Positions 36,047 through 47,550 are shown, numbered from the stretch's first letter. The stretch is DNA of 64,000 bases from Coenobita brevimanus (GCA_032717465.1 CM064655.1:22972603-23036602); one strand, 5' to 3'. A program made the numbers and translations. Notes: generated by a model from the sequence alone, not told the origin.

Positions 36047-36125
36047 CATCGGTGACTTGCGCCTCCCCTACGACCTCTCTTCCTTTCCAGTCTCTTCTTC
36101 TCCCTCTCCATGTCATTTTCCAAGA
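34971..36125. repeat. Pyrimidine-rich DNA with TCC, CTGT, CT and CAGA microsatellites
   Basis: TCC run at about 35066-35094. CTGT run at about 35281-35315, then CT to about 35367. Degenerate GACAGA/ACAGATA at about 35370-35520. CT run at about 35875-35899. TCTG runs at about 35940-35968 and 36012-36043. Near-copies of a CATCATCCATCTGCTCTCT segment appear three times (about 35860, 35920 and 35997). Confidence 0.85.
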
Positions 36126-37110
36126 GGAGAAAAAAAAAAGAAAAAGAAATGTAAGGGGGAAAAACGAAGCTGGCAGACAGGAAAGATAAGAGATAAAGAG
36201 CACGATAAGGGAGTCAGTGAGGAAGATCTTGAAAGGAAAGGAGAGGAAAGTAAGAAAGGAAAGGAGAAGAAAGTATGAATGGAAAGGAGAAGAAAGTATG
36301 AGAGTAAAGGAAAAGGAGAAGAAAGCATGAGAGTAAAGGAAAAGGAGAAGAAAGTAAGATTGGAAAGGAGAAGAAAGTATGAAAGGAAAGAAAGAAGTAT
36401 GAATGGAAAGGAGAAGAAAGTATCAAAGGAAAGAAGAAAGTATGAAAGGAAAGTAGAAAGTATGAGAGGAAAGGAGAAGAATGTATGAAAGGAAAGAAGA
36501 AGTAAGATTAGGAGGGAGAAGAAATTATGAAAGGAAAGAAAAAAGTATGAAAGGAAAGAAGAAAATATGAAAGGAAAGAAGAAAGTATCAAAGGAAAGAG
36601 GAAAGTATGCAAGGAAAGAAAAAGAAAGTATGAAAGGAAAGAAGAAAGTATGAAAGGAAAGAAGAAGAAAGTATGAAAGGAAAGAAGAAAGTATGAAAGG
36701 AAAGGAGATTAAAGTATGAAAGAAAAGAAGAAAATATGAAAGGAAAGAAGAAGAAAGTATGAAAGGAAAGAAGAAAGTATGAAAGGAAAGAAGAAAGGAT
36801 GAAAGGAAAAGAGAAAAAAGCAAGAAGAGAAAGGAGAAGAAAGTATGAAAGGAAAGAAGAGAGTATGAAAGGAAAGAAGAAAGTATGAAAGGAAAGAAGA
36901 AATTATGAAAGGAGAGAAAAAAGTATGAAAGGAGAGAAGACAGTATGAAAGGAAAGAAGAAAGTATGAAAGGAAAGAAGAAGAGAGTATGAAAGGAAAGA
37001 AGAAAGTATGAAAGAAGAAGAAAGTATGAAAGGAAAGAAAAAAGTATGAAAGGAAAGGAGAAGAAAGTATGAAAGGAAAGGAAAGAAGAAAACAAGAAAA
37101 GAAATAAGAA
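36126..37110 (+). repeat. ~1-kb purine tandem array built on TATGAAAGGAAAGAAGAAAG
   Basis: Dozens of irregular units of about 15-30 bp, each with an AAAGTATGAAAGGAAAG core. T occurs almost only in the TATG of each unit. The 345-codon minus-strand open frame is a leucine/phenylalanine/serine repeat artefact. Confidence 0.9.
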
Positions 37111-37608
37111 TTACAAGTATTATTATCACTATTATCATCATCGTTAACAATCATCGCCATCGTCAGTATCGTTATCTTTATCACTGCCATAGTTTTTATA
37201 ATAATCATCGTCATCGTTACCATCTTCGTTCTTTATCATCATATTAATAATTACTGTCATCGTCTTGGTCGCTATCATTATTTTCATGATAGCTATCATT
37301 ATCTGAACCATCATCATCACCATCATCATCACCAAAACAACCATCATCAAGAAGAACCGCTATCACAACCATCATCATTATCATCATCATCACCTCCACC
37401 ACCAAAACAACCATCATCGAGAAGAATCACTATCACAACCATCACCATCATCATCATCATCACTAAAAACAACAGATGGGGGGATTAGAACTCTTTCATT
37501 TCTTCCAAGACAAGAATATGAGGGAAAGAAAAGTCTCAGTCCTCCTCCACCCCGCTCCATCTCTACCTCGGCAAAGGAGCTGCGACGACGTTTGCAAAGT
37601 TGATCTGC

Positions 37609-37611
<3 letters not shown>
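37111..37611. other. ATC/ATT-rich stretch, then unassigned
   Basis: CATCATCATC-type imperfect repeats from about 37125 to 37465. A CAACCATCATCAAGAAGAA segment is repeated at about 37340 and 37410. Confidence 0.7.

Positions 37612-37681
<70 letters not shown>
37612..37681. repeat. CA microsatellite
   Basis: Uninterrupted CA run of about 70 bp. Confidence 0.95.
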
Positions 37682-37684
<3 letters not shown>

Positions 37685-38480
37685 TGATGACAAAACGTGT
37701 GAAAAAGAAAAAAGAAAGAGGGATAAAGAATAAAATGGAAATAACGAAGATGATCTCGAAAGATGAAAAGAAAATTATTAATATGGGAAGCAAGAAAAAA
37801 AGGGAAGATCGGAATTAGGCAAGGAAAAGAAAAAAGAAAAAATGAACTCCGACTTGTGCTGACTCACTGGTGTGTCACCTTAGCCCTTCATCACTTCCTT
37901 ACGATGACGTATATTTTATTCAAGATACAGCTAGACGAGAGAGAGAGAGAGAGAGAAGCAACCCCATGTCCATATAAGGAGCTAAATGTAATGTCTATTA
38001 AACAAATTCCAAATTACATTGTTTTGCATATATTAATCTTGCTTCTTCTAGTCAACTTTATTAACCCGGGCAATCTCCTCGTACTTAAGAGTTAGAAGTA
38101 ACGTCAGTTTAGTCCTTTGAGATGACGTCTTCTAATTTACAGTCTTGCTGCTGTCTAACAATTTTCTCGAGCTTGGGTGAGAGGTCGTGTATTGAAAGGA
38201 TTATAGATCTGAGGTGTTGTCCAGTACCCCCCCTTCCTCCCTCTATAATTACCTCTTCCCCTCTTCAGCAGCACCTCCCATATCTCCATCTCCCCCTTCC
38301 CATCACATCCTCCCCATCCCTCTCCCCCCACTCCTTTCACATCTTCAAACTACTCTTTACTCTCATGCTTTCGTATCCCCATCCCTCCCCACTCCTTTCA
38401 CAACTTCAAACTACTCTTTACTCTCATGCTTCCGTATTCCCATCCCTCCCTTACCCTCCCACACATTCACCCCGAATCCC
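37682..38480. other. Unassigned, with a ~60-bp tandem duplication
   Basis: GA run at about 37938-37956. About 38329-38389 and 38390-38450 are two near-identical ~60-bp copies (each with TTCAAACTACTCTTTACTCT). No gene. Confidence 0.65.
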
Positions 38481-38683
38481 GGAAAGAAAGTATCAGGAAA
38501 AAAAGTAACAGTAAAAAACGTAAGGGAAAGAGCTAATCTAACCCTAACCTAACCTAATCTAACCTAACCCTAACCTGACCTAATCTACCCTAACCTAACC
38601 TAACCTGACCTAATCTAACCTGACCTAACCTAGGAAAAGTTGTTACTTTTTGACTGTTACTTTTTTCCTGATACTTTCTTTCC
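38481..38683. mobile_element. 203-bp fold-back unit with telomere-like CCTAA repeats
   Basis: Left arm starts GGAAAGAAAGTATCAGGAAA (38481). The reverse complement of the right arm (about 38643-38683) is the same over ~40 bp with few changes. Between the arms, 38533-38634 is made of degenerate CCTAA/CCCTAA words. Outside the arms, GAATCCC (38474-38480) and GATTCCC (38684-38690) could be a slightly diverged target duplication. No coding; MITE-like. Confidence 0.7.
38533..38634. repeat. Degenerate CCTAA (TTAGG-type) telomere-like repeats
   Basis: About 20 consecutive words of CTAAC, CTAAT or CTGAC type. TTAGG is the common arthropod telomere repeat; this is an interstitial, decayed stretch. Confidence 0.8.
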
Positions 38684-38690
38684 GATTCCC

Positions 38691-39710
<1,020 letters not shown>

Positions 39711-39742
39711 ATATTCTCTGTCTCTGTCTGTCTGTCTCTGTC

Positions 39743-39817
<75 letters not shown>
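39711..39817. repeat. TCTG / TC microsatellite
   Basis: CTGT and CT blocks, ending in a CT run. Confidence 0.9.
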
Positions 39818-40500
39818 TAACACGGCTTCTCTCTAGCTGTCTCTTGCCCTGCCAACCCATTAATCAACACCATATTTGTCTCTCTCTTTAATGGCACTCA
39901 CTCTTACTGCAGTCCCGTCTCACCAAGTCCCATCGCCAGTGCATCTCAGGTAAGAAGAAATTTAGAAAAAGGAATTTGTCAGTCTCCCTTCAAAGGCACT
40001 TCCTCATTCTGCACCCCCGTCTTTCTGTCATTCCACTAAGTCTTATATGAAGTCTGTCTAACCTGAGAACAGACTCTGCAGGATTTAACCTCAATATAAA
40101 GGTACTCTTTTATATGCCTCCATCTCACTATCACTCCACAAAGTCGTATCGCAAGGCTGTCTGAGCCGGAAAGAGGCTTTACCAGAAGCACTCACTCCCA
40201 AGAAATTTAATAGCCAGATTCAAGATTGCTTCGTGGGCGAGCCAATTACAGCGAAGGTATCTGTGGGTCAAAATATACAGAGAATAATGCCGAGATCATT
40301 TATTAATTTTTTTCAACAGCCCATCATTAGACGTGCCCTCTTTAGCATCCCAGTACCTCAATTTACAGCGGACATTACCGGCTCATGTGTAATTGTCTGG
40401 TTATTTATTATCCCGTCAATCTCCAAACAGATGGCAAAAAATGGAGAAGGTATTGACGTTAATGCTGATGGAGGTAACGGGCATGGTTATAATTTAGACT
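39818..40500. other. Unassigned, with three diverged copies of a ~120-bp segment
   Basis: Related segments at about 39915-39955, 40030-40070 and 40120-40170 share CACnAAGTCnTAT and GTCTGTCTnA words. The 89-codon open frame at 40233-40502 (plus) has no recognisable domain. Confidence 0.4.
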
Positions 40501-41015
40501 AATTATTTAGAGGAGGAGATGAGAGGAGGATGAGGGAACTGTGAAGGGGAGAAGGGGAAAGATGGGATGAGGAGAGGGAGATAGAAAGGGGGAAATGGTG
40601 GTGGAGAAAAGGATGAAAGAGAGGGAGAGATAGTGGTGAAGAAACGGAAGGAAGAGAGGAGAATTAAGATGAGAAAGAAAGCGGAGAGAAGGGGGCCGGG
40701 GAGGGAGGAGAGAGAAGGAGAGAGGAAAGGTGGAGGGAGAAAAGGGGAGGAGGAGGAAGAGGTGGGAGGAGACAAAACTGAAAGGAGTAATGGGGGAGAG
40801 GGAGGTGAAGAGAGATTATGGGAAAGTGACTGAATAAGGAGGCAGTGAGTGGAAGGAGAGGAGGGACGAGAGACAGAGAAGAAGAGGAAGGGAGGGAGGT
40901 AGCCGGAGGGAGAGAGGGATGAGCAAGTGTATGGAAAGGAAAGGGGAGCGGAGAGAAGGAAAGGGAAGGGAGTATGTTCTATTGAAGGAAAGAGAGAGAG
41001 AGAGAGAGAGAGAGA
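40501..41015 (+). repeat. Purine-rich tract
   Basis: About 0.5 kb of A/G-rich plus strand ending in a GA run (about 40987-41014). Confidence 0.85.
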
Positions 41016-41145
41016 GTAGCCCCCATAATTATAACTCCTGCAAGTCACACCTATTGCTACAACTAATAACCCGCCCCTTACCCTGCCAGTCCACCTCATA
41101 ACTCCCATAACCAGACCTGCCCTGGGATCCGCAAACTAACTTACG

Positions 41146-41420
41146 GTAATTTCACCCTCGTAAGTAAGATTTGGTTTCGCCGGAAGAGAAAACAGACGTG
41201 GGAAGATCCTGGATTCTCATTTCCTCCTTGTCCTTCTAAATTCATCTTAGTAACGAAAAAAAAATTGCTGGAAAAGTGGTCTGTCGCCAAGTTCATGTAA
41301 GATCTGAAAAATTTACGCTTGTAACTTAAGATCTGGTTTTGTAGGAAGAATAAGCGACATGGGAAGGTCTTATACTCTCTTTCTCTTGTCCTTCCAGCTA
41401 AACACACTCTTGGTAACAAC
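41146..41420. repeat. Diverged tandem duplication, ~165-bp period
   Basis: About 41146-41259 and 41309-41420 align along their length: AAGATTTGGTTT / AAGATCTGGTTT, GGAAGA, CGTGGGAAGATC / CATGGGAAGGTC, TTGTCCTTC, and TTAGTAAC / TTGGTAAC. An open minus-strand frame spans both but has no recognisable domain. Confidence 0.65.
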
Positions 41421-41816
41421 GGTCTACAAAGGAAAACAAACATCAACAGACCTATTTGTCCATTGATGTTGGTTGTGACAGGGCAGGTTACAACTAATGA
41501 ACTGCTCTAAGGGCAAAGGACAAGGATAGTAAAACAGGAAATGTTACTAAGTTTATGTGGCTAACTGGACCGCAAGAACAAGACACAGAACTCCTCGGGC
41601 GGAAAGTGTTAAAACTACAGATATATAATTTTACGGAGTGTTAACTGTAATAAAATGAGTTTGATAAGCTATAATTCTTGTGTAGTAATCAAGTATGTAT
41701 AATTTAAAATCTTTTTCGCGGAATCTAAGTCTGAACTTTCCCGTATGCTCTCAAAACCAGGTGCCATATTTATAAACCCTCCTAAGCTTCATATATGTCT
41801 AAGATCGTTTGTATAA

Positions 41817-41819
<3 letters not shown>
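41421..41819. other. Unassigned sequence
   Basis: Nothing recognised. Confidence 0.5.

Positions 41820-41878
<59 letters not shown>
41820..41878. repeat. AT microsatellite abutting a Gypsy LTR
   Basis: The AT run ends exactly at the LTR terminus TGTTACGG. Confidence 0.92.
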
Positions 41879-41882
<4 letters not shown>

Positions 41883-42668
41883 ACGGAACAGAGAAAGATA
41901 ATGTACACTTTAAGTGAGAATACTAAAAATCACTACTGTCCCGTAAAGTTCCAGGTTCAAAACAAAAGGGTTAGGTAAAATTACAAGTTAAAGTTTAATG
42001 CTCAAACTAACAACAAAACATTCAGGACTCATAAGGATAATGTAATGGCAAAAACAGGTTAAATATATGGTTAACTGCAATAGCCTCTATTAACACGAAA
42101 TTAGCATGAGTAAATTTATCTAAGTCAGCCCTGCTAAAATGAGATACCAGATAATACTCAGTGAATGCCAGATATATTATTACAGATACAAAATATTATT
42201 AATGATGGCTGATAACAAGAACCTTTAAACAAACTAAAAAAAACCTTACTAGGCCTAAGAATTAACCTTATACTACACAGTACAAGAAAAAAAATGCAAC
42301 AATAGTTATACTCAAATTACACACAGCTGCTAGATGGTTGGAGACTTCCTGAGCACTCACAATAATAACTGTACAGGGGAGGACAGAGATGTGAACAAAA
42401 TGAGGAGTAGATCTAAGTGGCAATAACGCAAAGACTGAGCTCATTATATAGGGGCCGGCAGAGCTTGATACAATTTGTAAGAAGGACGCGCAAATGAAGC
42501 CATGGGGACAAAGAGTTGACAATCCCGCTCTGAACAACGGAAAGAACGACTTACTCTACTATAACGGTAGAAGGGGGGGAGTGAGGTAGAACACGCTCGT
42601 CATCAAACAGGCAGCACACTGTACGTTAGAATTACACAAGGGATGATGAAATCATAGGCTATGTAACA
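41879..42668 (-). repeat. 3' LTR of the Gmr1-like element
   Basis: 790 bp with 6-bp inverted ends TGTTAC...GTAACA. The inner edge abuts, on the minus strand, the purine-rich GTGGGGAGG expected of a polypurine tract. A second LTR copy was not found. Confidence 0.82.
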
Positions 42669-42690
42669 CCTCCCCACAAAGAAAAAGAAA
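42669..42690 (-). promoter_or_regulatory. Polypurine tract
   Basis: Minus strand reads CTTTGTGGGGAGG directly before the LTR start TGTTAC. Used in LTR elements to prime plus-strand DNA. Confidence 0.65.
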
Positions 42691-42729
42691 TTTGCAAAGG
42701 AAATTTCTTATTACTCTAAAACAATCTGT

Positions 42730-43716
42730 CTAAAGTCTAGATAAGCAATCTACAATAACATTTTCTTTCCCCTTGACATGTTGTATGTCTAATGAATACT
42801 CCTGAAGAAGTAGACTCCATCTTGTCAATCTCTGATTTTTATCTTTAAACTTACTAAGGAATTTCAGTGGGTTATGATTGGTATAAATGACTATGGGGTC
42901 AAAACCAGAACACAAATAAAATGAAAAATGCTGTAAACCCAAAATCAAGGCCAAAAGCTCTTTCTCAATAGTGGAGTAGTTCTTTTGAGGTGCAGTGAAC
43001 TTCTTACTGTAATAAGATACAGGGTGTTCAATACCCTGATCATCCTCTTGCAGCAAAACAGCCCCAGCTCCTGTATCACTTGCATCAACAGACATCTTAA
43101 AAGGCTTAGCAAAATTTGGAGTAGCGAGCACTGGCTGACTTAATAGGATAGCTTTAAGTTTGTTGAAAGAGGATCCACAGTTATCGGTCCAGACAAATTT
43201 AACTCCCTTTTTCAGTAGGTCTGTAAGTGCTGATACAAGAATTGAAAAGTTAAGAACAAATCTCCTGTAATAACCTACCATTCCCAAAAATCTTTGTAGC
43301 TCTTTCCTACTTTTAGGTCTGGGAAGATCACTTATAACCTGAACCTTAGCTCCTGGTGGTGCAACATGTCCATCACCAATTACATACCCAAGGTACTGAA
43401 CTTTAGCTTGACCAAACTCATACTTTGATAAATTAGCTACAAGATTAGCATGAACTAAACGGTCAAGAAATTTACTGACATGGCATAGGTGATCTTTCCA
43501 GTTGTCACTGAAGATTAATACATCATCAGTATAAACAACACACCCTGCCAAACCCTCTGTCACAACATTCATGAGCTTCTGAAATGTGGCTGGTGCATTC
43601 TTCATACCATATGGCATTACAGAACATGCAAAAGTCTTTCCTAGTGTTACAAAACATGAGATCTCCCTAGCACGTTCAGTCATACGTACTTGCCAGTATC
43701 CCTTTAACAAATCAAA
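42730..43716 (-). pseudogene. pol: Gmr1-like pol, C-terminal part: RT palm and thumb, RNase H
   Basis: LLKGYWQVRM, MPYGMKNAPATFQKLMN and the catalytic VVYTDDVLIFS (YTDD intact), then YLGYVI, LQRFLGMVGYYRRFV, and RNase H with SVDASDTGAGAVLL, STIEKELLAL and VIYTNHNPLKFL. In the last motif the usual aspartate of YTDHNPL is asparagine (AAT), which should disable RNase H. The frame ends with the usual VDCLSRL tail. It continues the 43720-44775 segment in the same frame, separated by one TAG (43717-43719). Confidence 0.93.
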
Positions 43717-44802
43717 CTAACTTATGTACCTAGCCTTTCCTATTTTGTCTATGCAATCTTCCACGCGAGGGAGAAGGTAAGTGTCTGTTTTGGTTATCTG
43801 ATTAACACGTCTGTAGTCGATGCAAAGCCGCTGTGACCCACCTGGCTTAGGGACTAGAGTGACAGGAGAACTCCACTCGCTCTGACAGGGTTCAATCATC
43901 TTGTGGTCTAACAGGTAGCCAAGCTCCTTCTCGATGAGAGGAACTTTCACTGAGTTCACACGGTAAGGAGGCAGTTTAATTGGCTTTGCGTCTCCAACAT
44001 CGACATCATGCATCAACACAGTAGTTCTTCCTGGAGTGACGCGGAACACTTGCGGGTACTCCTGCAGTAATGCCGAAAACTCCTGCCTTTCCTCGGGAGC
44101 TAGATGAGAAAGCTTAATCTGGAGATCATTCATGATATCAGGATTCTTCCCCAAACTATCACTCAGGCTCATACTGCATGGGAGAGCTTCACTTGCAGAC
44201 TCGGGTGGAACAGCTACAGTGCAGACTGGATTATTTTCGTCCTGCCTGTGATATAACTTTAGCATATTGATGTGACATAGTTGCTTGTTCTTTCTACGAT
44301 CTGGTGTGGCGATGACATAGTTGACATCACTGAGTTTCTTCTCCACGAAATAAGGACCACTAAACTTGGCTTGAAGAGGTTGCCCATGAACTGGTAGCAG
44401 AATCAAAACCTGATCTCCTGGCTGAAAGTGGCGTAACCTGGACTTCTTATCATACCAAGTCTTCATCTTCTCCTGAGCAGCTCCTAAATTCTCTCTCGCC
44501 AGCTGTAAAGCAGTGGACAGCCGTTCTTTGAACTTCATCACATACTCCAGCAGGTTGACATCATCTTCCTCCGACAGCCAGCATTCCTTGAGTAGCTTAA
44601 GGGGTCCTCTTACTTCATGGCCAAACAGTAGCTCAAAAGGTGAGAAGCGCAGTGATTCATTTGGAGATTCTCTTGCGGCAAATACAACGAATGGAAGACC
44701 TTTGTCCCAGTCTTTCTGATGTTCCAAACAGTATTTCTTGAGCATCGATTTGAGTGTTTGATGATATCTCTCCAACGCTCCTTGGGTCTGGGGATGGTAA
44801 GC
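43717..44802 (-). pseudogene. pol: Gmr1-like pol, middle part: integrase end and RT fingers
   Basis: It begins with the integrase glutamate motif ERYHQTLKSML and FSPFELLFGHEVRGPL. A C-terminal integrase region follows (QPGDQVLILLPV; LQAKFSGPYFVEKKLSDVNY), then an acidic linker, then RT fingers: PPYRVNSVKVPLIEKEL, IEPCQSEWSSPVTLVPKPGG and CIDYRRVNQIT. It ends at TAG 43717-43719 between ARYIS and FDLLKGYW. The preceding TGA (44803-44805) separates it from the integrase core. Confidence 0.92.
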
Positions 44803-46155
44803 TCAAGACGTGATCTGGGTGATGCCCAACTCTTTCAGAGACTGCTTGAAAACATTTGACATGAAATTACTTCCCCGGTCTGACTGTACCTCCTTGGGCA
44901 GACCAAACTTTGTGAAGAACCCTAGCATTTCCTTAACCGCGTTCTTTGCTGAGATATTTCTAAGTGGAATGGCTTCAGGATAACGAGTAGCCATATCAAT
45001 TAGGGTCAACACATAAGAAAATCCTGAAGTCTTAGGAAGAGGGCCCACAATATCCACCAACACACGGGTGAATGGCGCCTCAAAAGGAGGAATGGGAACT
45101 AGAGGTGCAACCTTTTCGGTCTGATTACACTTCCCCACAACTTGACAGGTGTGACAAGACTTACAATACCAGGAAACATCCCTGAAGATACCTGGCCAGT
45201 AGAAGTGTTTCAAAATGCGTGCCACAGTCTTCCTCACTCCAAGGTGTCCTGCCAAACTGGAATCATGAGCCACTCTAATGATATCCTGCCTACAAACACG
45301 AGGGATGACAACTTGATGTACAACCTCCCATTCACAGTCGGCTGATGCTGCTGGGGGTCTCCACTTCCTCATAAGTACTCCTGACTTTATATAATAACAA
45401 GTAGAAGCACCAGCTGACTCTTCCTCACTGCAAGCAGAGTTAGCTAGACCTTTCAACTCAGGGTCAGCAACCTGCAACTCAATCAACTCTTGACGAGACA
45501 AATTATCAACACTACGGGGTACTGCCTCATCTGGTGAGTGGTCCAAATTAGCAAGAAAAGTGTCAGCTAGGATAACATCATCATCATCATTATCCTCTAA
45601 ATCACCAGTAACTTTAGACTTAGCCCTAGTGACAGCACATGCAGAGAACACATCAGGGACATCACAATCCTGGGTCGCAGCCACTGGCTCACTAGACAAC
45701 TGAGGAGCTGGACACACTTGACTTCCACCAATATCATTTCCAAGTAAGAAAGTTACACCTGACATTGGGAGTGTCTCAACCAACCCAACCATAACGGAAC
45801 CATTAACAAAACCAGACTCTAAATTCACTCTGCACAGAGGGACAGAGAAGTAATTTTTCCCTACACCTTGTAAGATTACAGTTTCATCAGAGGAATTAAC
45901 ATTAGAGCCTAGAACACTGGTCAGCATAAGGGATTGGCAAGCACCTGTATCACGATATATTTTAACTGATTTCCTGTCATTACTGTCCAGAGGACTGACA
46001 AAACCTTCAGACAGGAAATTAGCACATGAACTCTTGAGAGTGTCACCCACGTTACTGCTCAAAAGAGGAGCTCCATCATGAGAATTTAAGTTACCCCTCA
46101 AAGCAGGTTCAGTTAACTCAGTTAAAGAATTCTGGGAACTCTCAAGGGTGGACAC
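44803..46155 (-). pseudogene. pol: Gmr1-like pol, N-terminal part: protease and integrase core
   Basis: The frame opens by overlapping the end of gag, one base ahead (+1). Protease-like IYRDTGACQSLML has the DTG at about residues 69-71. A low-complexity acidic spacer follows, then the integrase HHCC finger (H297, H304, C334, C337 in HDSSLAGHLGV and CKSCHTC). Core aspartates are D368 (LVDIVGPLP) and D426 (SDRGSNF). A TGA at 44803-44805 lies between the second aspartate and the glutamate. Integrase joins element DNA into the chromosome. Confidence 0.93.
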
Positions 46156-47275
46156 TAGACCAATTGACTGAATATTTAAAGACTCCTTTTTTGTTCACAT
46201 CACGCTGACTCCTGAAACATTTCTCCGTAGTATGACCAAGCTTACTACAATAAGTACATTTACTTTTCTGAAATCTAGAGGTGAAGCTGGTATTTACTTC
46301 CTGAGAAACATCATCTTTATTCTCTTTCCTGTTACCTGTACTCTGAGTAGAGGCAACGTACTTACTCTCAGCTTTCCCTTTTTCTTTAGAATATCTCTTG
46401 TGAGTGAGAACATATTCATCAGCTAAAACTGCAGCATCAGACAAATTATCTATTCCTCTCTCATCAAGATATAGGCTTACATCTTTATAAATACACCTTT
46501 TGAAGTCCTCCAGCAAAATCATCTGCTTAAATTTACCAAAATCAGAATCCACATTCTTAGAATTTAAGCACTGCTCTAACAGATCTTCTTTGATTTTTGC
46601 ATACTCAACATGGGATTGCTTATCTTGCTTGTAAGTTGTCCTAAATTTTACTCTACAGGCTTCAGGAACAAGTTCATAGGCCTTAAGAATCAAGCTCTTA
46701 ACCACATCATAATTATCAGATTGATCCTGAGGCAAAGATGCATAAGTTACTTGAGCTTTACCGGTGAGAACAGTTTGAAGGAGTACTGGCCAATACTTTT
46801 TGGGCCAATTAAAACCTGTAGCTACCCTCTCAAACAACTGAAAATACTTTGTTAAATCAGATTCATTAAAAGGAGGGACAAGTTTAACATTTTTAGCCAC
46901 ATCAAAATCATCAGAGCTAGATGATCCAGTTTCACCTTGTTTCATGCGATACTCATGGTCTGCCTGAATCCTGTCAAGTTCAATTTGTGCCTGTATCTGT
47001 GCCTCCTGAATACCAGCCTGAGACTCCGCCTCCTTAGCATTTGCCTGAAATTCAGCCTCCTCAATACAAGCCTGAGACTCCGCCTGCTTAGCATTTGCAT
47101 GAAATTCAGCTTCTTTCACACGAGCCTCCTGCAGGGCTAGCTGTAACTTAGCTAATTCAATCTGCGTTTGCTCATTTGGAGGAGTTACATTAAACAAGCA
47201 AGAAGGCTCCCCCCACCACCAAACCCTCCAGGAAAAAGTGAGAAAAACCACCATGCAGCATGGAAAAACTGACAT
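46142..47275 (-). CDS. gag: Gmr1-like gag with coiled coil, SCAN-like region and zinc knuckle
   Basis: 377 codons, open throughout. The first ~35 residues (MSVFPCC...) look unrelated and may derive from flanking DNA, since the 5' end of the element is lost. From NEQTQIELAKLQLALQEARV follows an alanine/glutamate-rich coiled coil with a duplicated ~20-residue unit. About residues 150-290 match the SCAN-like part of Gmr1 gags: WPVLLQTVLTGKAQ, NYDVVKSLILKAYELVPEA, and DAAVLADEYVLTHK. A CX2CX4HX4C knuckle CTYCSKLGHTTEKC is near the end. Role: capsid assembly and RNA binding. The stop overlaps the start of the pol frame. Confidence 0.88.
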   Translation of the reverse strand: MSVFPCCMVVFLTFSWRVWWWGEPSCLFNVTPPNEQTQIELAKLQLALQEARVKEAEFHANAKQAESQACIEEAEFQANAKEAESQAGIQEAQIQAQIELDRIQADHEYRMKQGETGSSSSDDFDVAKNVKLVPPFNESDLTKYFQLFERVATGFNWPKKYWPVLLQTVLTGKAQVTYASLPQDQSDNYDVVKSLILKAYELVPEACRVKFRTTYKQDKQSHVEYAKIKEDLLEQCLNSKNVDSDFGKFKQMILLEDFKRCIYKDVSLYLDERGIDNLSDAAVLADEYVLTHKRYSKEKGKAESKYVASTQSTGNRKENKDDVSQEVNTSFTSRFQKSKCTYCSKLGHTTEKCFRSQRDVNKKGVFKYSVNWSSVHP

Positions 47276-47454
47276 GGAAATTTTATAGGAAACACTGGAA
47301 AGGAAAAGTCACATTCTATAATACTTTATCTATAAGCTACCCGATAGAGTAACCTGAAAGAGAAAGTAAACAAATAAAATAATAGTTACGGAATGACATT
47401 ATAAACCGGTTACATTGAGTTAATGGGAAGTTTGTGGACATAACGTGGAGGAGG
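47276..47454. other. Unassigned, expected site of the missing 5' LTR
   Basis: No similarity to 41879-42668 beyond a short GTTACGGAA word near 47387. Confidence 0.6.
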
Positions 47455-47510
47455 AGAAGGAGGAGGAGGAGGGGGAGGAATAATTAAAATGAAAATATAG
47501 TAATACTATT

Positions 47511-47550
<40 letters not shown>

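Larger units (their letters stand above)
41879..47275 (-). mobile_element. Gmr1-like Gypsy retrotransposon, 5' LTR not found
   Basis: Read on the minus strand: gag (47275-46142), protease and integrase (46155 onward), then reverse transcriptase and RNase H (to 42730), then the 3' LTR (42668-41879). Integrase lies before reverse transcriptase, the opposite of ordinary Gypsy elements and the known hallmark of the Gmr1 group. Gag contains a SCAN-like region, also known for Gmr1-like gags. No copy of the LTR lies upstream of gag, where AT-rich and microsatellite DNA begins, so the 5' end is truncated or deleted. No target duplication can be tested. Confidence 0.88.

Noticed and set aside
36113..37150. 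345-codon minus-strand open frame, leucine/phenylalanine/serine-rich
   Set aside because: It is the translation of a purine tandem array; the lack of T-purine stops on that strand explains its length.
40233..40502. 89-codon plus-strand open frame with mixed composition
   Set aside because: No domain, no splice or context evidence; kept only as unassigned.
47380..47400. Right-hand LTR copy of the Gmr1-like element from the word GTTACGGAA
   Set aside because: Only about nine bases match the LTR start; the flanking sequence does not.
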